From positions 1 to 13,065 of the forward strand of contig DATLAN010000314.1 in NCBI GenBank assembly GCA_035527455.1: 13,065 bases of DNA, read 5' to 3'. This DNA is from DATLAN01 sp035527455. Lineage in GTDB: Bacteria; Planctomycetota; Planctomycetia; Pirellulales; Thermoguttaceae. The stretch's first letter is position 1; the number at the start of each line of letters is the position of its first letter. Of the stretch, positions 6,967-13,065 are shown one piece after another. Below the pieces are notes generated by a model. It worked only from the letters and a program-made list of their open reading frames with translations. It searched no databases and had not been told where the DNA came from. Position numbers and translations under genes: made by a program.

Positions 6967-8883
6967 TTGACCACCCAATCCAAAACACCCGCCGCGCCGA
7001 CCTGGAAACAAAAGGCCTCGCGGTGGTGGTACGTTGTCCGATACTACCGCCCGTCGCAACTGGCCTGGCGACTGATCACCCTGGCCCGCAAACGGCTCCA
7101 CCGTTTGACCCGGGGCCGACGCTACGCGCGGCCGCCGGCGGTCCTGCCCAAGCTGCGGGAGAACCCCGGCTTCGAGCAGGTCTCGCAATTCCGCCTGGCG
7201 ATACGCCGGGCCGCCGACTCGGCCGACAAGGCCGCGGAGGTTCTCGCCGGCCGATTCCGCTTCCTCAACGAAGCGCGTGCGCTGCCCGATCCGATCGACT
7301 GGCGGCTGGAGTCCTCGCCCGAGGCTTCCCAATTGTGGCGTTATCATCTCCACTATCACGAGTTCCTGCTGGATCTGGCCGCCGAGGGCGTCGGTAGCGG
7401 CGATCCGGCCTGGTTCGATCGGGCGTGGCGGATCGTGGACCAGTGGATCGAGGGCAATCCGCTGAGCGATCCCCGCGTGCTGTTCGACGCGTGGCAGCCC
7501 TACTGCATTTCGCGGCGGCTGCCCGTGTGGTGTTTTCTCTGGTCCATCGCGGCCCCGCCCGACGAACTGCGCGAAAGAATCCTCGGCAGCATGTTCTGCC
7601 AGGCGAGGTACCTGGCCACGCACCTGGAGAAGGACCTCGGCAGCAACCACCTGTTCGAGAACGTGCGGGCGCTGACGATCGTCGGGGCGTTTCTCGACGG
7701 TCCCGACGCCGACCGCTGGCTGCACTTCGGCGCGAAGCGTTTTCGCAAGCAGGTGGTCGAACAGGTGCTGCCGTCCGGCGAGCATTACGAACGCTCGCCC
7801 ATGTATCACACGCTGATGCTCGAGGCCGTGCTCGACGTTCGCGACGTTGCCCGTGCGGTCGTGCCGGAGTTGAGCGACTTCTGCGCCCAGACGGCGAAGA
7901 AGATGGCCGCGTTCGCCCGGCAGATCCTGCACCCCGACGGTCAGATTCCCCTGCTGGGCGACTCCTGCCTGGACGAGGCGGCACACGTCGGTTCGTTGAT
8001 TGCCCGGGCGGGCGGGGCGGACGCGGCAGAAGATTCTGCGGACGAAGGGCAAGGCGATTCGTCCGAGCGGTCGCCTCGCGGAAGAGCCGTCGGCGACTAC
8101 TGGGTCTATCGCGACGGCCGGGATTTCCTGCTTTTCGACGCCGGCCCGGTAGGCGTCGATCACATGCCGGCCCACGCGCACGCCGACCTGCTGTCGCTGG
8201 AGGCCTCGATCGACGGCCGGCGTGTGTTCGTCGATAGCGGCGTGTTCAATTACCTCGACGACGAGATGCGCCGCTACTGTCGCGGCAGCGCGGCCCACAA
8301 CGTGCTGACGATCGACGACGCCAACCAGTGCGACGTCTGGTCGAAGTTTCGCATGGGCTATCGCGGTTGGCCACAAGGGCTGACGGCCGGCGAGTCGAAC
8401 GGGTTTCATTGGGGGCGGGCCTCGCACAACGCCTATCGCCGCCTGGGTGTCCCGCTGGTCGGCCGCTGGATCGCCTGCCGCCCCGGCGGACCCTGGTTCT
8501 GCGTCGATTGGGCCGAAGGGACCGGCAGCCGTCAACTCGCCAACCGACTGCACCTGCACCCCGATCTCGACGTGGAGCAGACCGGCGACGGGGAAATCCG
8601 CATCGTCTGCTCTGGGGTCGAACTCCGTCTGCGGCCCTTGACGCCCGGCTCGCTCGAGCTGACCAGCGGATGGTATTGTCCCCAACTCGGCCTACGGCTA
8701 CCATGCCCCGTCGTCCAATGGACCGCCGCCGCGAGCCTGCCGTCGACCTGTGGATGGTATCTCGCCTGGGGCAAAACCGGCGTGACGGCCTCGTTGTCCC
8801 CGTTCGCGGCGGAGAAAACCGTTCTGCAGTGGATGGAGAACGACCAGATGGCAGAGTTGTTTCCGATGGGAGGATCGTGGTGA
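6967..8883 (+). CDS. Heparinase II/III-family protein (putative polysaccharide lyase)
   Basis: A 638-residue protein with the two-part heparinase II/III architecture. The N-terminal alpha-toroid part includes LWRYHLHYHEFLLDLA, LGSNHLFENVRAL and HYERSPMYH (273-281), which carries the Tyr/His likely to act in catalysis. The C-terminal beta-sandwich includes DHMPAHAHAD (398-407) and AHNVLTIDDANQ (443-454), hallmarks of the family. No signal peptide is visible; the YYRPSQLAWRL opening is typical of versions found in exopolysaccharide clusters. The family cleaves uronic-acid polymers by beta-elimination, so it may trim or edit the polymer made by this locus; the substrate is inference. A low-complexity acidic insert lies at about 355-378. 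TTG 6967 is the first usable start because an in-frame TAA lies at 6952-6954; GAAG 5 bases upstream is a weak ribosome-binding site. Confidence 0.88.
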   Translation: MTTQSKTPAAPTWKQKASRWWYVVRYYRPSQLAWRLITLARKRLHRLTRGRRYARPPAVLPKLRENPGFEQVSQFRLAIRRAADSADKAAEVLAGRFRFLNEARALPDPIDWRLESSPEASQLWRYHLHYHEFLLDLAAEGVGSGDPAWFDRAWRIVDQWIEGNPLSDPRVLFDAWQPYCISRRLPVWCFLWSIAAPPDELRERILGSMFCQARYLATHLEKDLGSNHLFENVRALTIVGAFLDGPDADRWLHFGAKRFRKQVVEQVLPSGEHYERSPMYHTLMLEAVLDVRDVARAVVPELSDFCAQTAKKMAAFARQILHPDGQIPLLGDSCLDEAAHVGSLIARAGGADAAEDSADEGQGDSSERSPRGRAVGDYWVYRDGRDFLLFDAGPVGVDHMPAHAHADLLSLEASIDGRRVFVDSGVFNYLDDEMRRYCRGSAAHNVLTIDDANQCDVWSKFRMGYRGWPQGLTAGESNGFHWGRASHNAYRRLGVPLVGRWIACRPGGPWFCVDWAEGTGSRQLANRLHLHPDLDVEQTGDGEIRIVCSGVELRLRPLTPGSLELTSGWYCPQLGLRLPCPVVQWTAAASLPSTCGWYLAWGKTGVTASLSPFAAEKTVLQWMENDQMAELFPMGGSW

Positions 8884-8885
8884 AT

Positions 8886-8923
8886 GGGGACTGGGGATTG
8901 GGGACTGGGGGCTCGGGATCGGG
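8886..8923 (+). repeat. G-rich heptamer tract (GGGGAYT)n
   Basis: Units GGGGACT, GGGGATT, GGGGACT and GGGGGCT run from 8886 to 8913, followed by GGGATC and GGG. It begins 2 bases after the TGA of the preceding gene. Four runs of four or more G with 3-base loops form a textbook G-quadruplex pattern on the + strand and thus in the mRNA. Bases 8886-8903 are the exact reverse complement of 9162-9179. Confidence 0.85.
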
Positions 8924-9047
8924 CCCCGACTGTGCGACTCTTGGGCAATCCGCGCGTGTGTCTGGCGATGCGAATCTGTCCAAAAAGCAAGACGTCAATG
9001 CTCGCAGTTCAAAACCTGTAGGTTGACGTTTGTGCGAGAGTACTAAA

Positions 9048-9075
9048 CCCTGAACCCCGAACCCCGAACGCTGAA
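9048..9075 (+). repeat. Heptamer tract (CCCYGAA)4
   Basis: Four 7-base units: CCCTGAA, CCCCGAA, CCCCGAA, CGCTGAA. This is a different heptamer from its neighbours at 8886 and 9141 but with the same period. Confidence 0.8.
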
Positions 9076-9140
9076 CCCTTTTTGGCCAAGACCTTATCGG
9101 CGACCCTCTGCCATTTCGGGCATGACAATTCAACTCGCGT

Positions 9141-9235
9141 CCCCAAACCCCAGTCCCCAACCCCCAATCCCCAGTCCCCAACCCCCAATCCCCAATACCC
9201 AACCCCCAGTCCCCAACCCCCAGCCTCCAATCCCA
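9141..9235 (+). repeat. C-rich heptamer tract (CCCCARN)13
   Basis: Thirteen 7-base units, mostly CCCCAAT, CCCCAGT and CCCCAAC, then a partial CCCA that forms the first base of the wecB Shine-Dalgarno. The - strand carries at least ten G4 runs separated by 3 bases, so multiple G-quadruplexes could form on the template strand just before wecB. The tract happens to be open in the wecB frame and would encode a Pro-rich peptide if read from ATG 9122, which is why a gene finder might extend the protein through it. Confidence 0.9.
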
Positions 9236-9240
9236 GGAGA
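9235..9240 (+). promoter_or_regulatory. Shine-Dalgarno of wecB, fused to the end of the heptamer tract
   Basis: AGGAGA ends 7 bases before TTG 9248. It decides that start against the upstream ATG 9122, which has no purine-rich sequence before it and would add 42 repeat-encoded residues. Confidence 0.75.
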
Positions 9241-9247
9241 ACCCCTC

Positions 9248-10357
9248 TTGACGAATCTCCACCTGGCTTGCGTGGTCGGCGCCCGGCCGAATTTCATGAA
9301 GATCGCACCGCTGCTGCGGGCGCTGGAGAATTACCCGCACGTCCGGGCAACGCTGATCCACACCGGCCAACACTACGACGAAAACCTCTCGGACGTGTTC
9401 TTCGAAGAACTCGGGATGAAGCGGCCGGATATCTGCCTGGAGGTCGGATCGGGACAGCACGGGGCACAGACCGCACGGGTCCTGGAGCGCATGGAAGCCG
9501 TGCTGCAGCGGGGAACGCCCGAAGGGAAGCCGTACGATCGGCTGATCGTGGTGGGCGACGTCAACTCGACGATGGCCGCCACGCTTGCCGCCGTCAAACT
9601 GGGCGTGCCCGTGGCACACGTCGAGGCCGGCCTGCGAAGCTTCGATCGGACCATGCCCGAGGAAATCAACCGCATCGTCACCGACAGCATCTGCGACATG
9701 CTGCTGGTTTCCGAGCCGGCGGGCTTGGAGAACCTCCGTCGCGAGGGGCACACGGAAGACCGAATGCACCTGGTCGGCAACGTGATGATCGACACGTTGA
9801 GGTGGTTGTTGCCCAAGGCCAAGGCCCGCGACGTACACGCCCAGCACGGTCTGAAGCCGGGGCAATACGGGGTGGTGACCCTGCACCGTCCGTCGAACGT
9901 CGATCAGCCGGAAACGCTTGCGCCGCTGCTAGACGTGCTGGTGGAGACGTCGCGGGAACTGCCGCTGGTCTTTCCCGTTCACCCTCGGACGAAACAGCGG
10001 ATCGAGCAGTTCCGGCTGGCTGACCGATTCAACTCGGCCGAGGGGATCGTGAATCTACCCCCGCTGGGTTATCTCGATTTTCTGGCGCTCACCTCGCAGG
10101 CGAGAGTGATCGTCACCGATTCCGGCGGGCTGCAGGAGGAATCGACCGTGTTGGGTATCCCCTGTCTGACGGCCCGATTCAACACCGAACGGCCGGTGAC
10201 CGTCGACGAGGGGACCAGCACGCTGGTGGGCAACGATCCGGCGAAACTGCGGCGTGGTCTGTGCGAAGTTCTCGAGGGCACCTACAAGCGGGGACGCTGC
10301 CCGAGCCTCTGGGACGGCTGGGCGGCGGAGCGGATCGCGGGCATTCTGGTCAGCTAG
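9248..10357 (+). CDS. wecB: UDP-N-acetylglucosamine 2-epimerase (non-hydrolysing)
   Basis: From TTG 9248 the product has 369 residues, the normal length for WecB/MnaA. It converts UDP-GlcNAc to UDP-ManNAc in the cytoplasm, giving the precursor of ManNAc or ManNAcA units. Visible motifs: GARPNFMKIAPLL near the N-terminus, TGQHYDENLSD, VVGDVNST (D104), HVEAGLRSFDR (E126), PEEINR (137-142), LHRPSN with His213, and DSGGLQEES followed by NTERPVTV near the end. These cover the acidic and His residues known to be essential in the E. coli enzyme. A Shine-Dalgarno AGGAGA supports the TTG start. The gene is preceded by a long heptamer repeat and followed by a gene-free gap, so it is probably the last gene of the biosynthesis cluster. 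An open extension to ATG 9122 exists, but no homologue would be expected to have such a Pro-Gln-rich leader. Confidence 0.94.
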   Translation: MTNLHLACVVGARPNFMKIAPLLRALENYPHVRATLIHTGQHYDENLSDVFFEELGMKRPDICLEVGSGQHGAQTARVLERMEAVLQRGTPEGKPYDRLIVVGDVNSTMAATLAAVKLGVPVAHVEAGLRSFDRTMPEEINRIVTDSICDMLLVSEPAGLENLRREGHTEDRMHLVGNVMIDTLRWLLPKAKARDVHAQHGLKPGQYGVVTLHRPSNVDQPETLAPLLDVLVETSRELPLVFPVHPRTKQRIEQFRLADRFNSAEGIVNLPPLGYLDFLALTSQARVIVTDSGGLQEESTVLGIPCLTARFNTERPVTVDEGTSTLVGNDPAKLRRGLCEVLEGTYKRGRCPSLWDGWAAERIAGILVS

Positions 10358-10385
10358 CCCCTCGTACCCCCCGCGCGGAGGGATC

Positions 10386-10412
10386 CACGAAGGACACCAA
10401 GGACACGAAGGA
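10386..10412 (+). repeat. 9-nt tandem repeat CACSAAGGA x3
   Basis: Units CACGAAGGA, CACCAAGGA and CACGAAGGA follow without gaps, 29 bases after the wecB stop. In translation they give false STKDTKDTKE- or HEGHQGHEG-like peptides. Confidence 0.8.
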
Positions 10413-10507
10413 GGCCGGAGGTGTTTTTTTGCAGAGGCCGGGGCGGTTCCTGTTCACGTTTCGACTCGTACCACTTGGGGGGTTTGGCGGCAATTTCGGC
10501 CGGAAAC

Positions 10508-10536
10508 TTGACACCCGAAGACGTTTCGATCAGAAT
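10508..10536 (+). promoter_or_regulatory. Possible sigma70-type promoter for the surface-protein gene
   Basis: TTGACA (10508-10513) is a perfect -35 box, and 17 bases later CAGAAT (10531-10536) matches the -10 consensus at four of six positions. Transcription from about 10543 would give a leader near 290 bases. In a GC-rich genome such a match is uncommon, but the -10 is weak and planctomycete promoters are poorly known. Confidence 0.35.
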
Positions 10537-10745
10537 AGGAGTCAAAGCTTCTCGGGCGTTTGACCTCCCAAATCCGCTGGAGGTCGTGCCGAATTTGGCC
10601 GCGCCGACGATAGCGGCCGGCTCGGGACCTTCTGGAAGACAGGTCCCGCTGATTCTGGGGAATGATTCCCGCCCCACGTCTCCTCTACTTGGCTGATCCA
10701 CCAGCCGACATTGACCCGCTTATCAGTCGTACCGGAGCAAGCTCC

Positions 10746-10781
10746 CGTCCCGGCGCGTGGCTGAGCACGCCTGCCGGGGCG
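10746..10781 (+). other. Strong GC-rich hairpin in the leader of the surface-protein gene
   Basis: CGTCCCGGC and GCCGGGGCG pair over 9 bp including one G-T, then GCGTG and CACGC pair over 5 bp across a 2-base CT bulge, closing loop GCTGAG. A 10-bp palindrome CGAGGCCTCG follows at 10786-10795. There is no T-run, so it is not a standard terminator. It could be a structured 5' leader; high GC makes chance pairing possible. Confidence 0.4.
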
Positions 10782-10831
10782 ATCCCGAGGCCTCGCGAAA
10801 GATCCATCACACCTTTTGGAAGAGCGTACCC

Positions 10832-13065
10832 ATGCGTCACACCCTTGTGCAAGCCTTCAAGCGATCCCTCCGCCGTTTCGGCACTTCGGAGTATGGGGAC
10901 CCGCGCCGGCGAATCTCTTGCCGGCCACTGCGATGCGAGCCGCTGGAAGATCGGCGGTTGCTGTCGATCGCCGCGTCGATTTCCGGCTACGCCTACTGCG
11001 ATATCAACGACAACGGCGTGCGGGACGCCGCCGAGATCGGCATCCCCGGTGCGTTGGTGACGCTGACCGGCACCGATGCTCAGGGCCATTTCGTGGAAGT
11101 CTCCCGACTGACGGCCGGCGACGGTTCGTACCTCTTCGAGGATCTGGAGCCCGGGACCTACGCGATCGACGAGGCCCAGCCCGAAGTGTTCCTGGACGGC
11201 AAGGACACCCTCGGTTCGCTCGGCGGGAACGTAAGCAACGACCGCTTTTCCAACATCGTGCTGACCGCCGACGCCGAGGGCACGGGGTACAACTTCGGCG
11301 AAGGGCGTTTACGGCCGCAGTTCGCCACGCTGCGGATGCTGCTCGCTTCGAGACCTCCCGTGGCGCAGTTCCTTTCGCAGACGGTCGCCGACGGCGAAGA
11401 GCAGGCCGGCCGCACCAAGCTGGCGGAGTTGATCCGGCAAGGGGTGACGATGGTGCCCAACGAGGTCCTCGACAAGGCCCCGATCGCGCTGAACGACACC
11501 TACACCCTGGCGGAAGACGCCGTTCTGCAGCGGACCGCTCAGCAGGGCGTGCTCGCCAACGATCTGGATGTCGCCCGCAACCCGATGTTGGATTCGATCG
11601 ACACCTCCGACTACGTCGTGCTGACGGTCGATGGGCCTTCGCACGGGCAGTTGGTTCTGGGCGACGACGGTTCGTTCACCTACACGCCGGACGGCAACTA
11701 TAGCGGAACGGACAGCTTCACGTACGTGCTGGCCAACGGCATCCTCGATTCCAACGAGGCCACGGTCACGCTGATCGTCACGCCGGTCAACGATCCTCCG
11801 GTGGCGGCGGGCAACGCGTACAGCATTGGCGAGGACGGCGTCCTGACGGTCAACGCCGCCAACGGGGTGCTGGCCAACGACACCGACGTCGAGGGGAGCC
11901 CGTTGACGGCGATCCTCGTGACCGGTCCGCAGCACGGAACCCTTGCGCTCAACGCGGCCGGTTCGTTTACCTACACGCCCGCGGCCGATTACTTCGGCGC
12001 CGACAGCTTCACCTACAAGGCCAACGACGGCTCGGCGGATTCCAACACGGCGACCGTGACCATCACGGTCAACAGCGTGAACGGGCCGCCGGCGGCCGTG
12101 GCCGACTCGTACCAGCTCGTCGAGGACAGCACGCTGACCGTCACGACCGCCCAGGGCGTGCTGCACAATGACACGGACGAAGAGAACGACCCGCTGACGG
12201 CGATCCTGGTCTCCGGGCCGCAGCACGGGACCCTTGCACTGGACGCCGCTGGTTCGTTTACCTACACGCCCGCGGCCAATTACTTCGGCACCGACAGCTT
12301 CACCTACAAGGCCAACGACGGCTTGGCGGATTCCAACACGGCCACCGTGACCGTCACGGTCAGCGGAGTGAACGACGCCCCGGCAGCGGCGGGCGACGCC
12401 TACATCGTGGACGAGGACAATGCGCTGGTCATCGACGAAGTGGACGGCGTGCTGGACAACGACACGGACGTGGAGGGCAATCCGTTAACCGCGATCCTCG
12501 TGACCGGTCCGCAGCACGGAACCCTTGCGCTGAACGCGGCCGGTTCGTTTACCTACACGCCGGCGGCCGATTACTTCGGCGCCGACAGCTTCACCTACAA
12601 GGCCAACGACGGCTCGGCGGATTCCAACACGGCCACCGTGACCATCACGGTCAACGGCGTCAACGACGCGCCGGCGGCGGCGGCCGACTCCTACGAAGTC
12701 GACGAAGACGGCGTCCTGACAGTGACGACGGCCGAAGGGGTGCTGGCTAACGACGCCGACGTGGACGGAAACCCGTTGACGGCGATCCTCGTGACCGGTC
12801 CGCAGCACGGGACCCTTTCGCTGGACGCCGACGGTTCCTTCGTTTATACGCCGGCGGCCAGCTTCCACGGCGCCGACGCCTTCACCTACAAGGCCAACGA
12901 CGGTTCCGCGGACTCCGACGAGGCGACCGCGTCGATCACCGTCATCCCGGCCAATTTCGCTCCGGCGGCGGCGGACGACCAGTATCGCACGTCACCCGGC
13001 GAGGTGCTGGCGGCCGACGCGGCCGCAGGCTTGCTGGCCAATGACACGGACAACGAGGGTAATCC
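10832..13065 (+). CDS. Giant tandem-repeat surface/extracellular protein, N-terminal part
   Basis: The frame from ATG 10832 is open for 744 codons and runs off the window, so the 3' end is missing. GGAAGAG at 10818-10824 is a plausible ribosome-binding site. The N-terminus is Arg-rich and has EPLEDRRLLS at 36-45, the LEPR-XLL-type motif found at the start of many planctomycete exported giant proteins; no classical signal peptide is seen. Residues about 50-160 form an SdrD-B-like beta domain (GYAYCDINDNGVRDAAE ... GIPGALVTL). A charged linker follows (161-213). From residue 214 come cadherin/VCBS-like (tandem-95 type) repeats with VLANDTDVEG calcium-type loops and FTYTPAADYFGADSFTYKAN: one of 106 residues, then four of exactly 97 (320, 417, 514, 611) and a partial sixth from 708. 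Likely roles are adhesion or cell-surface matrix; this is inference from family. It is probably a separate transcription unit from the polysaccharide genes. Confidence 0.9.
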   Translation, partial: MRHTLVQAFKRSLRRFGTSEYGDPRRRISCRPLRCEPLEDRRLLSIAASISGYAYCDINDNGVRDAAEIGIPGALVTLTGTDAQGHFVEVSRLTAGDGSYLFEDLEPGTYAIDEAQPEVFLDGKDTLGSLGGNVSNDRFSNIVLTADAEGTGYNFGEGRLRPQFATLRMLLASRPPVAQFLSQTVADGEEQAGRTKLAELIRQGVTMVPNEVLDKAPIALNDTYTLAEDAVLQRTAQQGVLANDLDVARNPMLDSIDTSDYVVLTVDGPSHGQLVLGDDGSFTYTPDGNYSGTDSFTYVLANGILDSNEATVTLIVTPVNDPPVAAGNAYSIGEDGVLTVNAANGVLANDTDVEGSPLTAILVTGPQHGTLALNAAGSFTYTPAADYFGADSFTYKANDGSADSNTATVTITVNSVNGPPAAVADSYQLVEDSTLTVTTAQGVLHNDTDEENDPLTAILVSGPQHGTLALDAAGSFTYTPAANYFGTDSFTYKANDGLADSNTATVTVTVSGVNDAPAAAGDAYIVDEDNALVIDEVDGVLDNDTDVEGNPLTAILVTGPQHGTLALNAAGSFTYTPAADYFGADSFTYKANDGSADSNTATVTITVNGVNDAPAAAADSYEVDEDGVLTVTTAEGVLANDADVDGNPLTAILVTGPQHGTLSLDADGSFVYTPAASFHGADAFTYKANDGSADSDEATASITVIPANFAPAAADDQYRTSPGEVLAADAAAGLLANDTDNEGN
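11471..13065 (+). repeat. In-gene tandem repeats, 291-nt period (cadherin/VCBS-like)
   Basis: Unit boundaries at the Asn of the N-D-x-P motif fall at 11789, 12080, 12371, 12662 and 12953: four successive steps of exactly 291 bases. A longer divergent unit of 318 bases precedes them at 11471-11788, and the last is cut by the window end. Part of unit 11789 (11909-12073) and of unit 12371 (12491-12655) differ at only 3 of 165 bases, all silent, while the unit between them differs far more. Confidence 0.93.

Larger units (their letters stand above)
8884..9247. other. 364-bp gap with three heptamer repeat tracts, no gene
   Basis: The gap between the heparinase-like gene and wecB shows no credible coding sequence; short frames through it are only translations of 7-nt repeats. 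It contains a G-rich heptamer tract right after the stop (8886-8923), a CCCYGAA tract (9048-9075) and a long CCCCARN tract (9141-9235) reaching the wecB ribosome-binding site. The non-repeat part, 8924-9047, holds no clear promoter. Confidence 0.75.
10358..10831. other. 474-bp gap between wecB and the giant surface-protein gene
   Basis: No convincing gene on either strand: the short frames here (for example + 10421-10696 and - 10354-10701) lack ribosome-binding sites and pass through simple repeats. It holds a 9-nt triple repeat (10386-10412), a T7 run at 10424-10430 without a stem in front, a possible promoter (10508-10536) and a strong hairpin (10746-10781). It probably includes the promoter and a long 5' leader of the surface-protein gene. 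Confidence 0.6.

Noticed and set aside
9023..9046. TTGACG ... TACTAA as a promoter for wecB
   Set aside because: The spacer is only 12 bases, too short for a sigma70-type promoter.
9122..9247. N-terminal extension of wecB from ATG 9122
   Set aside because: It encodes only the CCCCARN repeat as Pro-rich sequence and has no ribosome-binding site, while TTG 9248 has AGGAGA and gives the usual protein length.
6892..9886. Long - strand open frames opposite the heparinase and wecB genes
   Set aside because: They are antisense to clear genes, and parts such as GDWGLG repeats are just translated heptamers.
10413..10440. T7 run after wecB as an intrinsic terminator
   Set aside because: The GGCCGG copies around the run are direct, not inverted, so no stem precedes the T-run.
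10354..10701. Small open frames on both strands between wecB and the surface-protein gene
   Set aside because: They lack ribosome-binding sites, run through the 9-nt repeat or the T-run, and show no recognisable motif.
11309..12868. - strand open frames with repeats opposite the giant gene
   Set aside because: They mirror the 291-base repeats of the + strand gene, which has clear domains in its frame and no stop.

Overview
The window reads as GC-rich bacterial chromosome, most likely from the phylum Planctomycetota. This rests on the N-terminal EPLEDRRLLS (LEPR-XLL-type) motif of the last protein, the giant tandem-repeat surface protein it begins, the GC-rich codon use, and short palindromic and heptameric repeats in the gaps. 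The phylum call is inference; I could not run a search. All seven genes are on the + strand.

Bases 2-10357 look like part of a cell-surface or exopolysaccharide locus. In order: the C-terminal part of a PaaK-like acyl-CoA ligase/adenylate-forming protein; a fused two-domain oxidoreductase (MDR alcohol-dehydrogenase-like plus Gfo/Idh/MocA); a WbuB-like GT4 glycosyltransferase; an NAD-dependent sugar epimerase/dehydratase; a NoeA-like SAM-dependent methyltransferase with a large N-terminal domain; a heparinase II/III-like protein; and a WecB-type non-hydrolysing UDP-GlcNAc 2-epimerase. Together they could make UDP-ManNAc and other modified sugars, transfer and methylate them, and trim or remodel a uronate-containing polymer. 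Two gene pairs overlap by 4 bases (TTGA at 556-559, GTGA at 4212-4215).

Wherever the genes of this locus do not overlap, the gap holds repeats. Gap 2740-2907 carries a perfect 31-bp inverted pair of small hairpins. Gaps 5235-5403 and 6838-6966 carry three copies of a second palindrome family headed by GTAG, resembling REP/BIME elements; one copy supplies the stop codon of the methyltransferase. Gap 8884-9247 carries three separate 7-nt tandem repeats, one of which runs into the Shine-Dalgarno sequence of wecB.

Bases 10358-10831 hold no convincing gene: a 9-nt repeat, a possible sigma70-type promoter and a strong GC-rich hairpin. A very large open frame then starts at ATG 10832 and runs off the window end. 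It encodes a surface/extracellular protein with an LEPR-XLL-type N-terminus, an SdrD-B-like domain and cadherin/VCBS-like repeats of exactly 97 residues (291 nt).

The most unusual features are the REP-like palindromes in the operon gaps, the heptamer tracts with quadruplex potential before wecB, and the alternating near-identity among the repeats of the giant protein.
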